Part shown: piece after piece, positions 1-10,105 of the stretch | Layout of the letters: the number at the start of each line of letters is the position of its first letter | Numbering within the stretch: the stretch's first letter is position 1 | NCBI GenBank assembly: GCA_003327435.1 | Contig: QOQV01000008.1 | Location: forward strand, 1 to 64,000 | DNA from: Ignavibacteriota bacterium | GTDB taxonomy: Bacteria; Bacteroidota; Ignavibacteria; UBA10030; BY39 | Direction: 5' to 3' | DNA: 64,000 nucleotides | Translations under genes and position numbers: made by a program | Notes under the pieces: model-generated | Seen by the model: only the letters and a program-made list of their open reading frames with translations | Database searches by the model: none | Told to the model about the DNA's origin: nothing

Positions 1-30
1 GTCCGCAAGCAATCCGTTGACTAACGGACA
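1..30. repeat. Dispersed repeat fragment with small hairpin
   Basis: The first bases contain the short palindrome TCCGTTGACTAACGGA (about 13-28). The same kind of TCCGTyTACyrACGGA hairpin occurs inside the dispersed repeat blocks near 14140 and 38850, so this is probably the edge of another copy cut by the window start. No gene is visible here. Confidence 0.4.
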
Positions 31-70
31 CAACCTACAACTGTTATTAATTTTTTATAAAAATACTCAT

Positions 71-108
71 TTAAAAACAAAAAGCCCTAATTTTTACATT
101 AAGGCTTT
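71..108 (-). terminator. Rho-independent terminator of tRNA-Asn
   Basis: Read on the minus strand directly after the tRNA, AAAGCC (108-103) pairs with GGCTTT (86-81), extended by TTAA/TTAG, and is followed by a T-rich run TTTTTGTTTTT. Position and form fit an intrinsic terminator for the tRNA gene. Confidence 0.7.
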
Positions 109-112
109 GATT

Positions 113-187
113 TGGCTCCGCGAGCAGGACTCGAACCTGCAACCCTCCGGTTAACAGCCGGATGCTCCACCATTGAGCTATCGCGGA
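113..187 (-). tRNA. tRNA-Asn (anticodon GTT)
   Basis: The minus strand folds as a complete cloverleaf. The acceptor stem TCCGCGA (187-181) pairs with TCGCGGA (123-117), the discriminator is G (116), and CCA is encoded (115-113). The anticodon arm reads CCGGC TGTTAAC CGG with GTT at its centre, which decodes asparagine. The T arm has the usual GGTTCGAGTCC core. A terminator follows. Nothing unusual is seen. Confidence 0.95.
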
Positions 188-466
188 ATTCGATCTCTAA
201 TATATAAAATTATTTTCTAATTTTCAATTCCATTCTATGCTCTCTTCATAATTCCCAAAAATATTTCCTTCTTTTTTGACTCTTCAACTGCTGCTCTTCA
301 TAAAGAAAAAAATACAATCAATGCTAAGCTAAAATCATCAAAGTTGCGTATCTTGGATAATTATTAACTCAAAACTAACACACACATCAAATAATTTTTA
401 TATAATTCATTTTTTATTATATTTTATGTGCAATTATTTCATCAAAAAATCATAAGGAACCATTTT

Positions 467-817
467 ATGAAATTTCCAGGTGGCGGTATGCCAAACATGC
501 AAAATATGCTCAAACAAATTCAACAAATGCAGGAAAAAGTTGCTAAAGTACAGGCTGAGCTCGAAAACAAAACCATAACCTCCGAAGCTGGTGGCGGTAT
601 GGTTAAAGTCACAATAAACGGCAAACAACAAATTCTGAAAATCGAAATCGAAAAAGAAGTCATTAACCCTGACGATGCTGAAATGCTTGAAGACCTGATT
701 GTTGCCGCAGTAAATAAAGCAATCGAAGATTCACAAAAAATGGCTCAGGAAGAAATGAGCAAAGTTACTCAAGGTCTGTTGCCTAATATTCCCGGTTTAA
801 ATTTACCTAACTTTTAA
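467..817 (+). CDS. ybaB: YbaB/EbfC family nucleoid-associated protein
   Basis: A 116-residue protein with the typical glycine- and methionine-rich start [10 protein letters not shown], a long helix rich in Q, K and E (about residues 10-40), then the beta segment [20 protein letters not shown] and a C-terminal helix. This matches the small dimeric YbaB/EbfC DNA-binding family. An upstream in-frame GTG at 428 would add 13 residues, but the ATG at 467 has AAGGA eight bases ahead and gives the family's usual start. It sits eight bases before recR, the classic ybaB-recR pairing seen in many bacteria, and is probably co-transcribed with it. Its precise role (nucleoid organisation, perhaps help in recombination) is known only loosely for the family. 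Confidence 0.93.
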   Translation: MKFPGGGMPNMQNMLKQIQQMQEKVAKVQAELENKTITSEAGGGMVKVTINGKQQILKIEIEKEVINPDDAEMLEDLIVAAVNKAIEDSQKMAQEEMSKVTQGLLPNIPGLNLPNF

Positions 818-825
818 GTTTTTAT

Positions 826-1422
826 ATGCTATACACATCTGAAGCACTGGAAATACTTATTGACAAACTTTCACAGTTACCAAGCATAGGCAGAAAAACT
901 GCTCAACGTCTTGCTCTGTTCATAATGAAACTTCCAAAAGAGGAAGTTAAAAGCCTTGCCGAAGCACTGATTGCTGTTAAGGAAAAAGTTAAGAACTGCT
1001 CAATATGCTCAAATTTTACAGATGAAGATCCCTGTCTTATTTGTTCGAGCCCAAAACGCGATCCAAACACAATTTGCGTTGTAGAAGAACCAAACGATGT
1101 TATTGCAATTGAAAAGACAAACGAGTACAATGGTTTATATCATGTGCTGGGTGGTTCATTATCACCACTCGATGGTATAGGTCCTGAAGATTTAAAAATC
1201 AGAGAACTTCTTCAAAGAATAAACGAAAGCACAAAAGAAATTATTCTGGCTCTCAACCCAAATGTTGAAGGCGAGGCAACCACAATTTACTTATCCAAGT
1301 TAATAAAACCTCTTGGTGTAAAGGTCACACGTATTGCCAGAGGAATACCAGTTGGCGGAGATTTAGAATTTATCGATGAAGCAACTCTTTCGAGGGCAAT
1401 TGAAGGAAGAGTACAGATTTGA
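826..1422 (+). CDS. recR: Recombination mediator RecR
   Basis: A 198-residue protein of standard RecR length. The N-terminal helix-hairpin-helix [15 protein letters not shown] is at about 20-34. The four-cysteine zinc motif [16 protein letters not shown] is near 57-72. The Toprim domain starts at [10 protein letters not shown] and includes [20 protein letters not shown]. The C-terminus carries the [14 protein letters not shown] segment typical of RecR. RecR works with RecO and RecF to load RecA on gapped DNA; recF is present 5 kb downstream. It follows ybaB by eight bases, and its stop codon overlaps the TTG start of the next gene, so the three genes are likely co-translated. Confidence 0.97.
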   Translation: MLYTSEALEILIDKLSQLPSIGRKTAQRLALFIMKLPKEEVKSLAEALIAVKEKVKNCSICSNFTDEDPCLICSSPKRDPNTICVVEEPNDVIAIEKTNEYNGLYHVLGGSLSPLDGIGPEDLKIRELLQRINESTKEIILALNPNVEGEATTIYLSKLIKPLGVKVTRIARGIPVGGDLEFIDEATLSRAIEGRVQI

Positions 1423-1994
1423 AGCTATCAATCTACATAAACTTTATTTTCTTAATCATTCCAGCTTGTAATATTTTTGAAATACGCACACCCGAAAATC
1501 CTACTCAACAATCATCCACTTTCGTTCAACCAGTTACTCCAGATATTGTTATCCAAAATTTAAAAAACTCTATTGAAGACTATAACATCGATAATTACAT
1601 ACGTTGTCTATCGGATCCTGAAGTTACCGGCAGGACTTTCAAGTTTATACCTGCAGCTGTAACCGGAATTGATAGAGCAATCTTCAATAACTGGACAATC
1701 GAATCCGAACGTCAATATCTCACAAATCTTGGAAAGCCAGCTTATGGAAGAGCAAGTTTAACCCTGACCAATAAACGAGATGTATATGTTTCTTCCGATT
1801 CAGTAATTGTCAATTATGACTATTCTTTATTCTATCCACGCACGAATCAAAACTACAATGCTGGTGGAAACTTACAGTTTTACATTTCAGTCGATAAAAA
1901 CGGTAGCTGGAGCATTTACCGATGGGAAGATTTTAATACAACCCAATCAATTACCTGGACTTATATCAAAGCCATATTTAGCACAGGATTTTAA
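1419..1994 (+). CDS. Putative lipoprotein, related to the next gene
   Basis: A 191-residue protein starting at TTG 1419, which overlaps the recR stop. No in-frame ATG would keep the signal sequence. The N-terminus has a hydrophobic stretch ending IIPAC, a weak lipobox with Cys17, so export and lipid anchoring are likely. The mature part holds an alpha+beta domain of about 150 residues with paired strands ([19 protein letters not shown]) and ends [13 protein letters not shown]. That ending resembles the next protein's NSQWKIIRWRDESNF, so the two are probably diverged tandem duplicates. The fold looks like the NTF2/SnoaL type, but this is inference from strand pattern and size. No function can be assigned. 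Confidence 0.75.
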   Translation: MKLSIYINFIFLIIPACNIFEIRTPENPTQQSSTFVQPVTPDIVIQNLKNSIEDYNIDNYIRCLSDPEVTGRTFKFIPAAVTGIDRAIFNNWTIESERQYLTNLGKPAYGRASLTLTNKRDVYVSSDSVIVNYDYSLFYPRTNQNYNAGGNLQFYISVDKNGSWSIYRWEDFNTTQSITWTYIKAIFSTGF

Positions 1995-1995
1995 A

Positions 1996-2499
1996 TTGCG
2001 TATTTTATATCAAATACTCATTTTAAGCCTAACTTTTTTATCACTCAGCTGTGTTAATCCATTTGCACCTGGCTGGGACGATACAGAATCCAAAGGTATA
2101 TGTCCACCGCTCACAGAAATCGATGGTGTGTTTTGCAACTTCAGAAACGCATATGCATTTAAAGACACATCAATGTATGGAAATTTAATTGCACCTGAAT
2201 TTACTTTCATTTATCGAGATTACGAAAAAGGCGTTGATGTTAGCTGGGGAAGGGATGATGAGATGCGTACGACATACGGACTTTTCCAGAGTGCTCAAAA
2301 TATTTTGCTAATCTGGAACAACATTGTAGCAACAAGTGGGGATTCGGTTAAACAAACAATTATAAGAGGATTCAGTTTAACAATAACATTTAACCCAAGC
2401 GATATTGTAAGAGTTGATGGTTATGCTAATTTAACATTTCAAAGCGATGAAAATTCCCAATGGAAAATTATCAGATGGAGAGATGAGTCGAACTTTTAA
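1996..2499 (+). CDS. Putative lipoprotein, tandem paralogue
   Basis: Likely start is the TTG at 1996, one base after the previous stop. It gives a 167-residue protein with a clear lipoprotein signal (LILSLTFLSLSC, Cys near residue 19) followed by VNPFAPGWDD. A longer reading from 1807 would overlap the previous gene by almost 190 bases and bury the signal sequence, so it was rejected. The mature domain (FCNFRNAYAFKDTSMYGNLI ... QWKIIRWRDESNF) resembles DUF4440/NTF2-like single-domain proteins, and its end matches the preceding protein. It is nine bases upstream of ftsX. The function is unknown, and use of TTG by both genes is notable. Confidence 0.72.
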   Translation: MRILYQILILSLTFLSLSCVNPFAPGWDDTESKGICPPLTEIDGVFCNFRNAYAFKDTSMYGNLIAPEFTFIYRDYEKGVDVSWGRDDEMRTTYGLFQSAQNILLIWNNIVATSGDSVKQTIIRGFSLTITFNPSDIVRVDGYANLTFQSDENSQWKIIRWRDESNF

Positions 2500-2508
2500 A
2501 GGATAAAA

Positions 2509-3387
2509 ATGAATTTACCATATATAATAAAAGAAAGTTTTTCTGGATTCAAACGCGCTCCATTTGCAACTATCGCATCCATTTCAACCATCACTATTTC
2601 GATGTTACTAATTGGGTTTTTCTCAATTATTTCTACAAACACATCCCGCATTGTGGAATTAATTCGGAGCAGGATTGAGATAGAAGCATTCCTTGAAGAG
2701 CCAATATCAAATTCAAAGATACAGGAAATAAAAAATGCAATGTTATCCATTAAAGGTGTAGACAGTGTAAAATTTATTTCAAAAGATGAAGCAGCAAGAA
2801 TTTTTAAAGAGGAATTTGGTGAAGATATACAAAATGTTTTGAGCTTTAATCCCCTCCCACCATCGTTTAAAATATTCCTGAATAACGAAAATAAAAGTTT
2901 AGAATCCGCTTCTATAATACACGAAAAAATTCAGAATATCAACGGAGTTGAAGAGGTGATTTTCAGAAAAGATATAATTGAATTTTTAGACAAAAGAACT
3001 AAAACATTAAACTCTCTCGGATTAATACTCGGCATAATAATAGGTCTTTCAGCAATAATGCTCGTCTCAAATACCATTCGTCTTACAATTTATGCTAAAC
3101 GAAAAATAGTACAAACTATGAAATTAGTAGGAGCTACCAAATGGTTTATTCGACTACCATTTTTATTGGAGGGCTTGTTGCAGGGTTTCACAGGCGGAGT
3201 GATTGCATCTATAATTTTATACTTTATAGTCAAATTAGTTTCAAATTATATCTCGCTCGACTTGTCTCAACTACTATATGTGGATTATGTGATCTACATT
3301 TTTGTAACGATTATTGGAATGATTTTAGGTTTATTAGGAAGCATAATTTCGGTAAGCAGATTTATCGGGGAATCTATATCAAATTGA
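2509..3387 (+). CDS. ftsX: Cell-division permease-like protein FtsX
   Basis: A 292-residue protein with FtsX architecture: a cytoplasmic N-terminus with LPYIIKESFSGFKRAPFATI, a first transmembrane helix at about 20-42, an extracytoplasmic domain of about 120 residues (including ISKDEAARIFKEEFGEDI and LPPSF, a family hallmark), then three transmembrane helices near 168-190, 218-245 and 258-285. FtsX partners the ATPase FtsE to control peptidoglycan hydrolases at the septum. The start ATG has AAGGATAAAA ahead. No ftsE lies next to it here, which is common in Bacteroidota-like genomes. It is the last gene before the putative origin. Confidence 0.93.
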   Translation: MNLPYIIKESFSGFKRAPFATIASISTITISMLLIGFFSIISTNTSRIVELIRSRIEIEAFLEEPISNSKIQEIKNAMLSIKGVDSVKFISKDEAARIFKEEFGEDIQNVLSFNPLPPSFKIFLNNENKSLESASIIHEKIQNINGVEEVIFRKDIIEFLDKRTKTLNSLGLILGIIIGLSAIMLVSNTIRLTIYAKRKIVQTMKLVGATKWFIRLPFLLEGLLQGFTGGVIASIILYFIVKLVSNYISLDLSQLLYVDYVIYIFVTIIGMILGLLGSIISVSRFIGESISN

Positions 3388-3715
3388 TGCAAAGGGCTTG
3401 CTTTCAACCAACTTTCTTTTTATAATTAATCATCATAATTGATAAGCAGTACCATGTTGATAAAATGTGAATAACTTTTTTTATCATTTTTTCCTTTGAA
3501 AATTTATTAGTAAATGACTGTTTTCCAATAAAAATTTAGTGTGTTGATAACTTCTTAATTGAAAAGTTAACATATTAATTGTCAATAAGTTATTGGATTT
3601 CTTTAATGTTGATAATTTCTTGATACCAATTATTTCAATATTTTCAAAAGGAAGTATTTTGTAGACAATTATGTGGATAAAATGTAAATAAATGTTAATA
3701 TAGTGGGAAAAAAAT
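3388..3715. promoter_or_regulatory. Putative oriC segment and dnaA promoter region
   Basis: A 328-bp gene-free, AT-rich stretch just upstream of dnaA. DnaA-box matches in one orientation are TGTTGATAA at 3455-3463, 3542-3550 and 3607-3615, TGTGAATAA at 3466-3474 and TGTGGATAA at 3672-3680. The last two fit the TTATNCACA consensus exactly as reverse complements. Two sites pair head-to-tail at 11-bp spacing: 3455-3474, and 3672-3691 where the second member is degenerate. Such box clusters beside dnaA mark bacterial origins. The span also carries the dnaA promoter, probably autoregulated. No strong ribosome site is seen before the dnaA ATG. Confidence 0.7.
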
Positions 3716-5161
3716 ATGGAACAATTCACAGAACCCAACAAAATAAATGAAGTTGTAGAATCTCCATCCGTTGTGGAAAACGAAGCAAAGGAACTATGGG
3801 CTCGTTGCCTGGCTTTACTAAGCACCAAGCTCAGTTCACAAACCTTTAAATCATGGTTTGAACCTATAAAACCTGTTAGTTATTCCTCAAATCAACTTAT
3901 ACTACAGGTACCAAGCAACTTTTTCCACGAGTGGATAGAAGACCAATATTCCAGTATACTGGACGAAGTAAAAAACGAGGTACTGGGTGTAGACTGCGCT
4001 ATTAAATTTAAAGTGAATTCTGATGGCTTTGATATTATAACAGAAAGCAATGTAAAAACTGAACCTGAAATAAAAGTTCAGAATATCTCTCCAAACAGAG
4101 ATGATATAAAAATTTTAAGCAAACCTTATAAACCCGGATTAAATGATAAAAACACATTCGAGAATTTTGTTAATGGCGAAAGCAACCAACTTGCACGAGC
4201 AGCTGCTTATGCAGTTGCTAATAATCCCGGTGGTACACAGTTCAATCCGCTTGTAATTTATGGTGATGTCGGGCTTGGAAAAACCCACCTGATTCAAGCA
4301 ATTGGAAACCATGCATTGAAAACTGGTAAAGCAAAGAGAGTCATTTATGTGACAAGCGAGATTTTTACACTTGAATTTGTTGATGCAATTCAAAAAGATA
4401 AAGTTAACGAATTCTCAAATTTTTATAGAAGTATGGATATACTAATTGTTGATGATATACAATTTTTCGAGGGTAAAGACAAAACTCAAGATAATTTTTT
4501 CCATACCTTCAATACTTTATACCAATTAGGAAAACAGATTGTACTATCCAGCGATAAACCACCAAAAGAGTTAAAAGGATTAAACGAGAGATTAATATCA
4601 AGATTCCAATCTGGGTTAACGGCAGATATTCAACCACCAGATCTTGAAATGAGAGTAGCTATTTTAAAGAAAAAATCACAACAATATAAATTGGAAATAC
4701 CACAGGATATTATTGAGTTTATTGCTGTTAATGTTACTTCCAACATCAGACAACTCGAAGGTTGTTTACACAGTTTAATTGCAATTTCCTCACTCAAGAA
4801 TTTACCTATTTCTATGGAAATTGCTAAAGAAGTAGTCCGACAGGTTGTTGGTGAAATAAAAACACATATAACTATTGAAGATATTCAAAGAATTGTATGT
4901 CAGTATTTTGATATTCCAGAGAACTACATTCGTGCTAAAAACAGAAAACAGGAAGTTGTTATCGCTCGACAATATGCAATGTACTTATGTAAGGAAATTA
5001 CAAATTCATCACTGAAAACAATAGGTTTACATTTTGGAGGTAGAGATCACAGTACAGTAATACACGCCATCCAGACAATAGAAGACCTTGTTAAATCAGA
5101 TCAAAAATATGCTGATATTCTACAAACACTAAGAAATAAAATCAAACTTGTAGCAAAATAG
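3716..5161 (+). CDS. dnaA: Chromosomal replication initiator DnaA
   Basis: A 481-residue protein with all four DnaA domains. Domain I is at about 25-100 (ELWARCLALLSTKLSSQTFKSW), followed by a short variable linker. The AAA+ domain has Walker A GDVGLGKTHL near 182 and Walker B ILIVDDIQFF near 241. The C-terminal DNA-binding domain carries the signature GGRDHSTVIHAIQTI near 440. DnaA binds boxes at oriC, melts the origin and loads the helicase. Box clusters lie both upstream (3388-3715) and downstream (5162-5499), so the gene sits inside a likely bipartite origin. Length and motifs are ordinary and the gene looks intact. Confidence 0.98.
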   Translation: MEQFTEPNKINEVVESPSVVENEAKELWARCLALLSTKLSSQTFKSWFEPIKPVSYSSNQLILQVPSNFFHEWIEDQYSSILDEVKNEVLGVDCAIKFKVNSDGFDIITESNVKTEPEIKVQNISPNRDDIKILSKPYKPGLNDKNTFENFVNGESNQLARAAAYAVANNPGGTQFNPLVIYGDVGLGKTHLIQAIGNHALKTGKAKRVIYVTSEIFTLEFVDAIQKDKVNEFSNFYRSMDILIVDDIQFFEGKDKTQDNFFHTFNTLYQLGKQIVLSSDKPPKELKGLNERLISRFQSGLTADIQPPDLEMRVAILKKKSQQYKLEIPQDIIEFIAVNVTSNIRQLEGCLHSLIAISSLKNLPISMEIAKEVVRQVVGEIKTHITIEDIQRIVCQYFDIPENYIRAKNRKQEVVIARQYAMYLCKEITNSSLKTIGLHFGGRDHSTVIHAIQTIEDLVKSDQKYADILQTLRNKIKLVAK

Positions 5162-5499
5162 TGATGTTAACAAGTCTGTTAAAACTATGTGATTTTATGT
5201 TGATACAATGTAGAAAACAAAATCAATATAAATTAATATTAAGGTTGTGTTAGTAAATATAAAAATATTCACATTGAATAAACATAAAAAACTATATAAA
5301 CCATCGATTATTTTAAAAAAATAAAATTTTTACCTATTTATAAACATATTAACATATATACTAATATAAAACAGCTTTTATTTTATACTCTTTTTTATTA
5401 GATAATGTTTTTGTAAATATCACAAATTTATCGTAAATTTAATAAAATTAATTCATATAATTCATCAATATTCCATTAAAAATACTATGGAGGAAATAA
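5162..5499. promoter_or_regulatory. AT-rich dnaA-dnaN spacer, possible second oriC part
   Basis: A 338-bp, very AT-rich gap without a gene. It contains a third copy of the composite DnaA-box pair (TGTTGATAC at 5198-5206 followed by ATGTAGAAAA) and ATATTCACA at 5265-5273, one mismatch from TTATTCACA. The long A/T runs at about 5310-5470 could serve as the unwinding element. The region also holds the dnaN promoter; GGAGG lies eight bases before the dnaN ATG. Confidence 0.55.
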
Positions 5500-6612
5500 A
5501 TGAAATTTTCCGTATTGAGCGGTGAACTGCTTAAAACTTTAACAAAAGCAAGCAGTGTAATACCCATAAAATCTGCATTACCAATTCTTGAAAACTATCT
5601 TTTTGAGGTTGAAAATGATAATTTATCAATATCTGCAACAGACCTTGAAATATCAGTATTATCTAAAATGATTGTTAAAGGCAAAGAAGACGGGAAAATC
5701 GTAATACCTGCTAAAAAACTTGATGAAATTATTAGAGCCCTTCCTGTTGATATTGAACTTAACTTCAATATAGATACGGATGCAAAGAAGATATTAATAA
5801 AAACTGATCAAGCAGAATATAAACTGACCGGTCAGGATACAGAGGATTACCCACAATTCCCGGAGATAATAGATGAAAAGAAGATTTTAATTGATTCAAA
5901 GCTACTTCAAAAACTTATCAACAAAACACTGTTCGCCGCCAGTAAGGATGATTTACGACCTGTACTTACGGGTATTTTATTTCATCTACTAAAAAATGAA
6001 ATAAGAGTAGTTTCAACAGATGGACATCGGCTTGTAAAAGTGGTTAATAAAAATTTTGAGTGTGATGAAGAAAAAGAACTGGTACTTCCAAATAAGGCAC
6101 TTAATATAGTCACAAAGTATATAGATGAAAATTTCCAATACATTGCTGTCGATCAAACACAAGCAAAGTTTGTATTTGAAAATTCAATCATTAGAACAAA
6201 ACTTATCGAGGAAAAATATCCGAATTATGAAAGTGTAATACCAACAGAAAGTAATTATACAATGAGTATAAATAAGAACGAGTTACTTTCTTCGGTAACA
6301 AGAGCAGCAATTTTTACAAATAATCCAAACAATTTAATAAAGTTTTCGATAGACAATGGTGAGCTTGTGGTTTCAGCAGAAGATACAGATTACGGAATGT
6401 CAGCAATTGAAAAACTAAAGTGCGAGTTTGATTATAGCAAATTTGAAATTGGGTTTAATGCTGCATATGTGATAGATATATTAAATCACCTTGACTCGGA
6501 TGAAGTAAGCTTTTTCCTTACAAGTCCAAATAGGGCAGCTACTGTTATGCCAAAGGTCAAGGATGAAGACGAAGACATATTAATGTTGTTAATGCCTCTA
6601 AGGCTCAATTAA
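5500..6612 (+). CDS. dnaN: DNA polymerase III sliding clamp, beta subunit
   Basis: A 370-residue protein of normal clamp length with three repeated clamp folds of about 120 residues each. Recognisable family stretches include KASSVIPIKSALPILENYLF near 16-35, SATDLEISV near 44, the LTGQDTEDYPQFP loop near 108 and the C-terminal end ILMLLMPLRLN. The start ATG at 5500 has TATGGAGGAAATAA upstream, a strong ribosome site. The dimer encircles DNA and tethers the replicative polymerase. dnaN lies between dnaA and recF in the order common to many bacterial origins and is probably co-transcribed with recF, ten bases downstream. Confidence 0.97.
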   Translation: MKFSVLSGELLKTLTKASSVIPIKSALPILENYLFEVENDNLSISATDLEISVLSKMIVKGKEDGKIVIPAKKLDEIIRALPVDIELNFNIDTDAKKILIKTDQAEYKLTGQDTEDYPQFPEIIDEKKILIDSKLLQKLINKTLFAASKDDLRPVLTGILFHLLKNEIRVVSTDGHRLVKVVNKNFECDEEKELVLPNKALNIVTKYIDENFQYIAVDQTQAKFVFENSIIRTKLIEEKYPNYESVIPTESNYTMSINKNELLSSVTRAAIFTNNPNNLIKFSIDNGELVVSAEDTDYGMSAIEKLKCEFDYSKFEIGFNAAYVIDILNHLDSDEVSFFLTSPNRAATVMPKVKDEDEDILMLLMPLRLN

Positions 6613-6621
6613 TAAATATTA

Positions 6622-7735
6622 ATGATCATAGGAAGTATCCGCTTAAAAAATTTCAGAAATCATTCTGATACAGATTTAGAATTTGGGGAAAGAGCTAATG
6701 TTATACTTGGTAACAACGGCGAAGGCAAAACCAATTTGCTCGAAGCTATTTCTTATATCTGTTTAACTAAAAGTTTCTACGCAAGTAGCGACTCTGTTAT
6801 TGTAAAGATCGGAGAAGACAAATTTGAAATAGATGCAATAGTAATATCCGATTTAGGTAGCAATTATAGAATTCACATAAGTTATGACCTGACGAATTCT
6901 GAAAAAAACTATTCACTAAACGGGAAAAAATTGGAAACATTTTCCTCAATAATTGGAAAGTTTCCGATAGTTTTTCTATCACCAGAAAAAGCAGGTATAA
7001 CATTTGGAGGACCGGCAGAAAGAAGAAAGTTTCTCGATCTGGTAATATCCCAATCGGATCTGGTGTATTTCAGTGAGCTTTCTGAATATAGAAAAGTTTT
7101 ACGTCATCGAAACAAAATTCTAAGTGAAATTAAAAACTCAAGGAGCGATTATTACACAATACTTGAACCATGGAACGTGCAACTTATAAATTATGGCTCA
7201 AAATTGATGATTAAACGAGCAGCATTTATTGATGAATTCAAAAACTACATTCTTAGCACTTACAAAAACCTTTCTGATGTTAATGAGTGTCCTGAAATTC
7301 AATATACGGCATCATTTTCTTTCGATGGTGAAGCAGTTTATGAGAAAATTACAGAAAAGTTCAGAAACGAACTTATAAAAAAATTTGATGACGAAATAAG
7401 GTTTGGCACTACATTGGTAGGTCCACATAGAGACGAAGTGAGTTTAAAAATTAATAAAATGGATTTGAGAAAATATGCTTCACAGGGTCAGCATAAAACA
7501 TTTCTGGTTGCATTAAAACTTGCGGAGTATTTTTATTTGAAGGAAAGATGTCAGGAGTCACCAATATTGCTACTGGATGATGTATTTAGTGAGCTGGATG
7601 ATTCAAGAGTTCAACATATGTTAAGAATTATTGAAACTTTGAACCAGACATTTATCACATCCACGAATTTTGAAATATTCGATAAAGTTCTCGAATTTGG
7701 TAAAAGCAACAGAAAATATATTGTGAGTAGTGGAA

Positions 7736-7752
<17 letters not shown>
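6622..7752 (+). CDS. recF: DNA replication and repair protein RecF
   Basis: A 376-residue SMC-like ATPase. Walker A GNNGEGKTNLL is near residue 30, the ABC-type signature SQGQHKTFLVALKLAEYF near 286 and Walker B ILLLDDVFSELDD near 314. RecF binds gapped DNA and, with RecO and RecR, promotes RecA loading; recR is in this window. The start is ten bases after dnaN, and the 3' end overlaps the next gene by up to 23 bases, so translation of the downstream gene is likely coupled. Motifs and length are intact. Confidence 0.97.
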
Positions 7753-10080
<2,328 letters not shown>

Positions 10081-10105
10081 TTAAAGAATTTTATGGGAAT
10101 TTAAA

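Noticed and set aside
1807-1995. N-terminal extension of the second lipoprotein (start at 1807)
   Set aside because: It overlaps the preceding gene by almost 190 bases and hides a good lipoprotein signal that starts at 1996.
3141-3425. 94-codon frame overlapping the ftsX end
   Set aside because: It is out of frame within ftsX, with no ribosome site and no recognisable domain.
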